The position numbers and the translations under genes are program-made. Positions 55,929-64,000 of a stretch of DNA of 64,000 bases are shown here, piece by piece. Within the stretch, counting starts at the first letter, position 1. Each line of letters begins with the position of its first letter. A model generated the notes under the pieces. It searched no databases. It was not told where the DNA came from and saw only the letters and a list, made by a program, of their open reading frames with translations. Origin of the DNA: Adiantum capillus-veneris (taxonomy: Eukaryota; Streptophyta; Polypodiopsida; Polypodiales; Pteridaceae); NCBI GenBank assembly GCA_014529385.2, contig CM043956.1, positions 63,988,620 through 64,052,619 of the forward strand. The letters run 5' to 3'.

Positions 55929-57060
55929 CAACACACATAGCGTGTGTGTATCTCCTACTACCTTGACATCTCCGACTTCTCCTCCAACATCTCCTGCTTC
56001 TCCGACAATCATCTATGGCTTCTCCGATTATGACTCCGACTTCCTTGATCTTGACACGGCATATATATATATATATATAGTGTGTGTGTGTGTGTGTGTG
56101 TCCAATTTTTTGTTCTCCCAAGCTCTAATTTTTTTACATCGACACCATCCTCTCCGACATCATCCTCTCCAACTTTCACATCTCCTACATGGTTTTGGGT
56201 ATCAGCATCACTCTCAGATAGACAGAGATTCGATGTATGGTTTTCGTGGATTGTTGATGCATACACCTGTAGACATTGCTTGAGTCCACAATTCCCATGA
56301 CAAGACCCTTGCTCAATTAGTGGGATACAGACAACAGTTACTCTCTGTGTTAGCAGTCTCTCGAAAGACACGATTTCTTGAGCACCCTACTCGAAGGCAT
56401 AGATTCGTCATTGGCACTATAGGTGGTGGAGATCCGATCGTAGATTGCTTTTTGGTCAAGGTGTAGCATTTTGCATTGGCACTACAGGTGGAGTTTTCTA
56501 CAAGTTTCAGAGGTTTATAGCTACAGGTTGCAGTACTACTCAGTTCCGGTGGGAGTTTTGCATATCATATTTATGCATTTTTGACAGCATATGATGTGTA
56601 CTATTGTGAGCTCTTTTGAGATTGTATCCCTGCAGGACTTTGTTTACTGCATGCAGCAGTCCTTAACACTCATTTGTGTATGATTACTCATGTATGTTGA
56701 GTTGCGATTATTGCCTATGTTTTTTTTTTGTGTGGAGGCAATTGGGCTTGATCTTTTGGCAATTACCTGGCCGTTTTTGACACTCGAGCGGGAAGAGCCC
56801 TTTCCTAGACTATCCAGTCTTGAGTCTGCTTAGCCTTTGGAGGGTTGTTTGCGTGAGGTTTTCTTGAGCTCGGGTGTTCTCGAATGTTGAGACACTTTTG
56901 GTGATATAGGTTGCTAGAGTGTCCCCTCTTTCGATATCCTCACCATAGGCTATGTATCTGGTCGACATTTTTGCTTTTGACACCGAGTTGGCAGTCTCAC
57001 AACAATTTGTTTAATCATTTTACGTCAATCTTATGCCCAGAGGCTTGCTTTTGTCAGTTT
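55553..57060. other. Probable LTR and unassigned sequence with microsatellites
   Basis: If the primer site at about 55545 is real, the LTR of the gag-bearing Gypsy starts here on the minus strand. The stretch includes a GA tract (about 55878-55925), TA and GT tracts (56058-56102) and otherwise unrecognised sequence. Confidence 0.4.
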
Positions 57061-57064
57061 ATGC

Positions 57065-57490
57065 ATTGATTTTTGCTACAGTCGGAAGGCACGGCGTCCC
57101 TGCAAAATACCTCGAATAGCATGATAGAAACAATAAAACACAGCAATATGCATACCTGACGAATCTTGAGAGCATATAATCAAATCGTACACAAACAGAG
57201 AAGAAGAGAGAGCGAGATAGAGCAAGAGGGTACGTGCAGGCACACCTCCTAGAGCGGAGTGCTACACCGGCACGATGAGAGAGAAGAGGGGAGAAGAGAG
57301 AAGAAAGACACAAGCACTGGGTGCAATCCCCCCCCTGTGCAAGAGTGACCATTTCCCCCTTGCACGTATTTTATTTATAGATTTCTTGAATGGTCAAAGT
57401 GAGTACAAATTGGCCGGCCGGTTATAAATGGCCAAAGTTCATAAAGAGCACTTGAATAATCAAATATACATAAAATATAATATCCTTCTG
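57065..57490 (-). repeat. LTR of family X, copy 4 (inverted)
   Basis: The reverse complement aligns with copies 1-3: ATTATTCAAGTGCTC, CCGGCCGGCCAAT, a TATA-like CTATAAATAAAATACG near 57375, GGGGGATTGCACCCAG and the CT-rich stretch with GCACTCCGCTCTAGGAGG-like sequence, ending near TATTTTGCAGGG. Boundaries are approximate. Confidence 0.6.
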
Positions 57491-57494
57491 CATA

Positions 57495-58004
57495 ATCCAT
57501 TATCTGCTAATTCTTTTTCCACCTATCAACTGTAATAAATGGATAAATATCAATTCCATACCATACCTCTCCGTTGGAAAGCAATTGTCCTCAGTTGCGA
57601 AGATAAAAATCTCCAAACAATACTTGTAAAAAACAATGATTAGACATCTGTATCAAATAGTAAAAAATCCATAAAATTAGACAACATTGCTTATACCTAC
57701 CGTTATCCACATACTACCTATTCTAGTGTCCCATACCACTAGAATCAACAGTATATGTCATACCCTGATGAATCAGGATATCATTGGTCACACTCATCAT
57801 TCAATAAGTCAATTCTCATCAATGTCAATTGCAATTCCATAAATATTATCGCGACAGAAAATCATTATATAGAGAATCGAACTTCAATTTCAATTCCAAA
57901 TATAATCCAAATCCAAAATATCTTTCATTTTGTATACCCGGGTAACAAAATCACACCAGTGACAGTGGTGGCTAGCCACTGCAGCATGATTTTGTGATTG
58001 GTGT
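57495..58004. other. Unassigned 500-bp stretch
   Basis: AT-rich; nothing recognised. Confidence 0.35.
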
Positions 58005-58170
58005 TGCGTAAATCGGTGAATCTACACCAATAAGACGTGCTACCTAAATCGGCGAATCTGTATTTGATATAAGTTCAAAAAGCGTGAATCTGTAGTTTGT
58101 TGTTATGCTGCCTAAATCAGCGAATATGCACTAGATGAGCATTGACACACTGCCTAAATCGGCAAATCTG
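58005..58170. repeat. Four dispersed copies of TGCCTAAATCGGCGAATCTG-like motif
   Basis: The motif occurs at 58005-58023, 58041-58060, 58109-58128 and 58151-58170 in one orientation with irregular spacing, plus a partial copy at 58081. The spacing rules out a simple tandem repeat. It could be remnants of an expanded unit or clustered binding sites. Confidence 0.6.
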
Positions 58171-58418
58171 TGTGCCTGTGACCAATGGACTAGACATGGC
58201 ATAAAAAGTGACAAATAAATGACCTGTTTGATATGAAATTGGAATAGACTGTAATGTGGAAGCATGTACCAAATGTTAGCTGTCATCGCACACCAACTAA
58301 GCTCATGTAAGCAGGGGTATGACAAGTCATCTCAGTAAGAGTCCAATCAAAGAAAGGAGAGCCCCTGACATTAGAAACAATGGATTTTGCAACATAATTT
58401 AAACAAGTAAGGGAGCAT

Positions 58419-58633
58419 CTAAAAAAATTATTGCCTACTGCAACGGTGTTGGGGTAGGCAACAGTGTTGGGGTATCTATAGGGGTATGAGAATATGAGAA
58501 TATGAAAAAATTATTGCCTACTGCAACGGTGTTGGGGTATCTATAGGGGTATGAGAATATGAGAATATGAAAAAATTATTGCCTACTGCAACAGTGTTGG
58601 GGTATCTATAGGGGTATGAGAATATCTAGATTT
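58419..58633. repeat. Tandem repeat, 65-bp period, about three units
   Basis: Each unit contains AAAAAATTATTGCCTACTGC, AACGGTGTTGGGG, TATCTATAGGGGTATGAGAA and TATGAGAATATG. Complete units start at 58504 and 58569; the first copy has an extra 18-bp insert near 58455. Confidence 0.85.
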
Positions 58634-58639
58634 TTCTCA

Positions 58640-60190
58640 TGCCACAAGATGCTCCAACTTTTGATGTTAGGGGTGGTGGTTACAAAAATCGGTAAGCACC
58701 TTAAATTTAGGTTTCAATTTGACCTTATTTCATTTTGCAAGATTCTACAATGCCAATTTGACAAGCAAAATTTTCTTCAATCAAGTGAAGTTTGGCCTTT
58801 AGACGGCATTTGATAGCTAAGCTTCAGGAGCTATCTCTTGTTAAATTTGGAAATCGCATGCTTCTCAATAAGCTGCAGAATTCTTCTCTGAAAGATCAAC
58901 AATATCAATTCTCTTTTGCATCAACATGAGCACTTGTTAGCTATGAGCACTCAGGTTGCATTCTATCTCACCTTTCATGAGTATGCAAAGCAAGGCTTCA
59001 CTCCAAGGCATATTGCATGTCAGCTTTCAAAGTTTGGAATATGGTATTAGCATATGAACTTGGAAATCTTTGGCAACATTTCTACCTGTTTCTTCTTGGA
59101 AGTCGGTATAAACCAAGCCTCGAGGGCATACAAGGTACATCCGACAACTCTAAATTTCTCGACATATATGGCTACCAGCAAATTCTAGCAAAGGCAACTG
59201 CTCTCAGATGGGCGACAAGGTCACAGATTTTCAAGTTCTACTTTTATTTCTTTAAATTTTCATTTAAAAAATATTTCTCTGATGTGCAAAGCTAAGTGCT
59301 TTGATAGACCTATTGTGAAGCAAGGCTTCTATTACTTTCCACAGTACTACACATTTAACTTAGGATCAAGGATAATGGCACACATGTTTGGCAATAAGAG
59401 GATATAAGCTCACAGTTATGGTTTGCAATGACCAAGTGTGATGTATCCATGCCAGTACACATTGTGCAAGGCATGTATAGCATTTGGTCACATTGTTGAT
59501 ACCATCATTGACGCCAAGAGCTTATCACACTATTTCTCTAATATGCATGCATGGCATGCCAGTATTGTGGACTCATTCCACTAAAGCATGGTTACGCTTC
59601 TGCTATAACATCAGCTACTTTGTTTAGAAACAATTGATGCTTGTATATTTGCTTGCGATTGTTGTATATGACTACAACATCGAGCAATTTTTGTGCACAA
59701 GGTGCTGGCAACACAGACAATGATTTCTGTGAATAGCAAGTACGCATGGACTCACTATCAAGCAAATAATTCATGGGATGACATGAAAAGACGAAGAGAG
59801 TTTCACAATAGGTGATCTCCTCTATGGACACCCAAGAAACTTTAGTATGACTACCTTGTTTGGGGTGTTGACATTTTTTCTCTTCTCTTCATGAAGAGAC
59901 ATGATTCTTCCAAGCTCTAGTTGCGAATACCATTCCAATCTACAAAGATCTATTATTGAAATATAGGAGTGGTGGTTCCAGGGGTATGACCCTTCCATTA
60001 CCTAATTACTCCATAGGTGTTGAGGGTCATATATTGACCTCATCACAATAATACTTTCAAGAAAGAAGTTTACAATTTACTAAACGGCAGTAGACAAGTT
60101 TATCTTCCAAAGTTGATTTCAATCACTGTTACATATGACAAACTGGGTTAGTCACTATTGGCTACTTGTTTGAGCAATTTTCATATAGAG
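58640..60190. other. Unassigned 1.5-kb stretch
   Basis: No protein family or repeat structure was recognised. Short frames such as 59017-59295 have no motifs. Confidence 0.35.
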
Positions 60191-60193
60191 TTG

Positions 60194-60480
60194 AACCAAG
60201 GGGTTTAACATTCAAGTAGCGTAACCGCGAAACGTTTCACCCTAAAATGCGGTGTTTCACCACGAAACGTTTCAGTCCAAAATGAGAGCAGAGTGAAACG
60301 TGAGACCAAAACGTGCGTTTAGCGACTTTGAAACTAAAACTATGGTAACTTGTTGTTAGTGAAACGGCTTGTGTTTCACTTGGTGAGCGAAACGTTTCAA
60401 GGCCTGAAACGTTTCACCTATCCTTACCTGCCGAAACGCGTTCATGGTGACGCTGCATTCAAGGTATTAACCAAGGGGTT
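60194..60480. mobile_element. Palindrome-rich MITE-like insertion
   Basis: A 261-bp segment (60207-60467) is bracketed by a 13-bp direct repeat AACCAAGGGGTTT (60194-60206 and 60468-60480). Inside are four copies of the self-complementary decamer GAAACGTTTC plus several half-copies (GTGAAACG, GTTTCAC). The ends are weakly inverted (AGCGTAACC on the left, AGCGTCACC on the complement of the right). This suggests a small non-autonomous element and its target duplication. A duplication of 9-11 bp would fit Mutator-like elements; 13 bp is longer than usual. Confidence 0.5.
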
Positions 60481-61908
60481 TGGATTGCAAAGGCAACACC
60501 CAGGGTTCCCTGTATAATACTACTTGATTTTCACTAAACTTTCAATTAGTGTTACTAGATCTTTTCAGGTGGAAGATTTGGTCATGTCACATTTGACCAC
60601 GGGTAACTGAACATTATATTCAACCTCTAGGTATGCATATGATTTGGTTTATTTTTTAATAATCTTTGATTGATTTATACAAGTTAGAAGCTTCAATGAG
60701 TTCATCCACTTTGATCTTCACCAACATGACAAGGTCATGTAGGAGTAATGAATTTTGGGATAAAGTGTTCTAGATATATTTTTGCATTATGCAATTAACG
60801 ACCTACACGGTACTTTTTGTTTGGCACAAGAGGAGCAACATGGTCTAGTAACTCATGGAGTTTGGTTTAGCCATTGTGGAGCACGGATAACGAGGGTCCC
60901 TCTCACTCATGTCGCAGAGTGTTTACAATTACCTCCGCATATGTGCATCTTGTACTTGTTGGATGTAATTTTTTCAACCATCCTTACCTGAGACACATTC
61001 CTTATGTGAAGAATATGGGTCTCTGAGACTAACACTGGCACCCACTATTTCAATTATGTGTCATGACAAAATTGCTAGGTGCTGGTCAAATCCGTTTACT
61101 AGACCATCGTAATCACATTGTATCAGGAATGATTTCACTGGCCAAAAATTGTGGATACCTAGTAAGACTTTTTAAGGTTATAAGTATTGTTAAACAACTT
61201 GAACGGATGCTTGTTTATATACATAGCAAAGGTATGTTCAGTTAATGAACTAGTTCATTTGGTACCTAGATGTGATGGATTTTCACATTCTATTACCATT
61301 TGAAATATGCTGACACAATTTTCATGTAAAAAGTATTTAGGTTTTATCTCGTGAGCCATGAGCACAACATAAGCCATACACATTTGCAAGTACAGTTATG
61401 AATATGTAGGTTTGAATCTGTTTTTCTCTAAATGCATGTATACTAGGTGTTATGGGCCCCAGTGTTTAGCAAAGGCTAATTTGGGGCGGCATGCACATTC
61501 GTGACATTAGTAGCTTCTACAACATTTCTCACTCTATGTGCACTATCTCTATGAGATTAATTGTAGATCTATTAATCACCAATAGAGGTCATGGCTCGAT
61601 TTGGGTGCTTGTAGACCAGCTCACTAAAGTTAACCAAGATAGTTGTTCTTAACATTGTTGATTAATCAACACTATTGCAAAGAATTGTGATCCCTCTTTA
61701 CCAGTCATTTTGGCAGACTGTCTGTAAACGGTGGGGAAACACATATCATTATTGTTAGTCATCTAGAGAGGATAGGCATATTACAAATGTTAATATTGTG
61801 CTAAAGGATATGCTAAGCACAGACATTAGCACCAAGCAATCCAATCAAAAAATTTATTTCTCTAGTTGGAGTTTGCTTACCATGAGGCAAAGCATTTTGT
61901 GAGGCTAA
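60481..61908. other. Unassigned 1.4-kb stretch
   Basis: No recognisable gene. The frame at 60782-60991 (LHGTFCLAQEEQHGLVTHG) is short and matches nothing I know. Confidence 0.35.
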
Positions 61909-62185
61909 GTTTAGTCTCTTCATGTTTACAGCAAGCCCTCAACCTCGATCAATAGTTATGGTGGGGTTGTTTATTGATGAAGATTAATTACAAGTCAAGG
62001 ACCTATACTTTGCTGATGAGTTATGCTAGGCAGTATAGGTCTCAACCTCGACTAGTAGTTTAGTCTCTTCATGTTTACAACAGGCTCTCAACCTCAATCA
62101 GTAGTTATGGTGGGGTTGTTTATTGATGAAGATTGATAACAAGTCAAGGACCTATACTTTGCTGATGAGTTATGTCAGCCAGTTA
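61909..62185. repeat. Tandem duplication, 149-bp period
   Basis: Copies start GTTTAGTCTCTTCATG at 61909 and 62058 and share GTTATGGTGGGGTTG and TCAAGGACCTATACTTTGC with about 10% divergence. The second copy ends near 62185. Confidence 0.8.
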
Positions 62186-62269
62186 CTTTCATGAAAAGTG
62201 AAAAGAGGTACTCTTTTGGGTACATCTTAATGGTGATAACTCGTTTAGCATGCTCAATTGAGCTATAAA

Positions 62270-62500
62270 TGGAGTCTATACGCTATGTGGTTACACAAGA
62301 TGATTGCAAAGGGACAACAATGTGGAAAATCAAGATGCTCTTCTTGATTTCATTGAGCCTCCTACTGAACCGTGCTCTGATCAAAAGAATAGTTGGATCC
62401 ATAAAGGATGCCACTGCTAAAAAATTAGTGTACTTTATGACTCTATCACCACTTTTGTTTTCGAGGACGAAAACACTTCTTCAAGGGGGGAGTAATTTAA
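62270..62500 (+). pseudogene. Gypsy 3' end with polypurine tract
   Basis: The segment TTCGAGGACGAAAACACTTC followed by TTCAAGGGGGGAG (about 62479-62492) is the usual ending of plant chromovirus pol (FEDENTSSRGG) and its polypurine tract. Upstream coding sequence is too decayed to identify domains. Confidence 0.55.
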
Positions 62501-62900
62501 TGCCAAGGGCAAACTAGGGGGTCACGGACCCAGACCAAGGGCCAACCGCTAGGTGTGGACAGGAATTCAAAATTTGGATGGCCAATGGCCTATATAACGA
62601 GTGGTAGGGTGGAGAAATTACATAAAATCTAGGGAGATATTCATATGCTTTTGAGGAGGAAAAAGGAGGGAATGTCACGTGGAGGAGAGAGAGCGAAGGA
62701 AAAGAAAATGTTCCTCTTTACACGCATCAAACAAGTCTAGAGATATTTCTTTGTCACAGGTGTGCAGGCTTGGCGGGCACTCAGTGTTTTTCTCTCTGTC
62801 TCTTTCTCTCGTGCGGGTGTGCAGGCCCCGTAAGGGAGTGATTCTCACAGCTGTGGATGTGCACAGGCATGCATACAAATGTAGACATCGTAGGCAGTGA
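62501..62900 (+). repeat. Putative Gypsy 3' LTR (start)
   Basis: TGCCAAGGGCAAAC starts ten bases after the purine tract. A TATA box (TATATAA, 62591-62597) lies about 90 bp in, and CT-rich sequence follows. The 3' limit was not found, so the end given is arbitrary. Confidence 0.4.
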
Positions 62901-63124
62901 GGTAGCTCTCTCTTGTGCTATTTCTCGTGTGGCACATACAAGAATATTGGAGGCAAGGAGTGAGATATCATACTAGAAAAGTGGACGCATGCATTGAGAG
63001 ACCACTTTGTATTGTTGCTTCGAGTGTGGGTGTACCACTTGAGAGACTGTGCAAGGTGGGGTTCTTGGGTCAAGCAAAGGTTCGCGAGCAAAGGTACGTC
63101 AATCTGCAAACAAAGGGATGAGGG

Positions 63125-63390
63125 TGGGGGGGGGGGGGGGGGGGGGGGATGGCATCAAACTACTTCTTTTCCTTTGGAATTCATAGATTCACATTGAATC
63201 TGTGAGATGAATTAATTGGTTTGTAAATTTGAACTGAATATGTATGTGTGCCAAACGTCATTAACTAGTATCGTACAAGATACCTCACTTTGGGATAAAA
63301 AGTATAAAGCAATTGGAAAGAAATGGGGGGGGGGGGGGGGGGGGGGGTTAGGAATTCTTTTGGTTAGGTACAATTAAATTCCATGAAGTA

Positions 63391-63472
<82 letters not shown>
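63125..63472. repeat. Poly-G runs and long CT microsatellite
   Basis: Two runs of about 23 G (63126-63148 and 63325-63347), then a CT tract of about 77 bases (63396-63472). A shorter GA tract follows at about 63546-63566. Open frames here are low-complexity artefacts. Confidence 0.9.
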
Positions 63473-63476
<4 letters not shown>

Positions 63477-63479
63477 CTT

Positions 63480-64000
63480 CACAATGTGAAGATATTACAT
63501 AAGTGCTACTGAGCAACACACAAGAAGCAAATTGCTTCTCGGATGGAGAGAGAGAGAGAGAGAGATTATACTTTTTCTTAGCCTTTAAATAGTCTTGCAT
63601 CTTGTTCACACACGATGATGGCAACCCAAGTTGGGTTGACCCAACAATCACCCCCTTCAGCCAAACTTGGCATACAATACAAGGGGAATTATCTCACCCC
63701 CGAAAAGCATGTTGTATGCTTAGGCTAGGATCACTTGATTCTTCATGTGGTTCCTACCGCATTCATCGCTTGGTTCAATTGGATACAGCTAGCACTCTTG
63801 TCTAGGTTCATGTGATACATCAGGGAGGTTTTCTATTGGATTCATCACCCCGATTCATTTGGATACATCTAGCAAACTCAGGCATCATATCATAATCATC
63901 GAGAAGGTCTTACCTCTGACGTCATTCATCTTCGCCGGGGCAATGTCTAGTCCCATTACACACACACACAAAAAAAAGATTTGCTGATCTGAGTATCATT
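63480..64000. other. Unassigned end of window
   Basis: No gene or element end was recognised. A short near-palindrome CAACCCAAGTTGGGTTG lies near 63623, and a CA tract near 63958. Confidence 0.35.

Noticed and set aside
58419-58633. CRISPR-like array
   Set aside because: The 65-bp units are directly adjacent tandem copies without unique spacers, in what is clearly eukaryotic DNA.
61980-62160. Possible DJ-1/PfpI-like peptide (LITSQGP) in the 149-bp duplication
   Set aside because: Only about seven residues match, stops surround it and no other family motif is present.

Overview
The window looks like transposon-rich nuclear DNA from a land plant. The evidence is a plant-type CACTA (En/Spm) element with an intron-containing TNP2 transposase, a captured fragment of a plant-specific HIPP metal-binding gene, Copia elements primed by initiator tRNA-Met, an Athila-like tRNA-Asp primer site, and many GA/CT, CA/GT and poly-G tracts. 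I cannot name the species. I found no intact single-copy host gene and no convincing tRNA, rRNA or CRISPR. Almost everything recognisable is mobile-element derived, much of it nested and decayed.

Layout. 0-5.6 kb: a 1.35-kb non-autonomous TIR element, a PIF/Harbinger-type MITE, short tandem repeats and unassigned DNA. 5.6-14.2 kb: two related defective Copia fragments (A, B) separated by the 3' end of a minus-strand Gypsy element. Copia B carries a truncated CACTA copy (CACTA-1) whose transposase reading frame is fused in frame to Copia reverse transcriptase. It is followed by an LTR of a separate family called X here. 14.2-18.2 kb: unassigned CT-rich DNA and more X LTR copies. 18.5-37.1 kb: a decayed plus-strand Gypsy-like region (protease, RT, RNase H, integrase). 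It is interrupted by a complete 8,009-bp CACTA element (CACTA-2, 19172-27180), a minus-strand Copia 3' fragment (28227-28778) and a complete 5.1-kb Copia with LTRs, PBS, PPT and 5-bp target duplication (31668-36790).

37-48 kb: two partial copies of a long coiled-coil, K/E/Q-rich retroelement-like protein of unknown function, the second lying just before a polypurine tract and LTR; an Athila-like 5' end with a tRNA-Asp PBS; and an unidentified minus-strand coding remnant. 48-55.6 kb: two or three minus-strand Gypsy elements (gag, zinc knuckle, protease/RT pieces, LTRs). 55.6-64 kb: a fourth X LTR, several tandem repeats, a palindrome-rich insertion (GAAACGTTTC cluster), a plus-strand Gypsy 3' end and more microsatellites.

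How the parts work together. CACTA-2 has what an autonomous element needs: matching terminal inverted repeats, GCGTCGC-rich subterminal repeats, a 1,104-aa TNP2 transposase encoded by six exons with open splice-compatible frames, and a second 371-aa protein of the plant Ptta/En-Spm type. Its leader carries a degraded HIPP copy that runs from the metal-binding CxxC motif to a CaaX-like C terminus. Removing CACTA-2 with one TA dinucleotide restores the host Gypsy reading frame, so its target-site duplication appears to be 2 bp rather than the 3 bp usual for plant CACTA elements. The retroelements all appear disabled by stops, frameshifts or loss of catalytic motifs.
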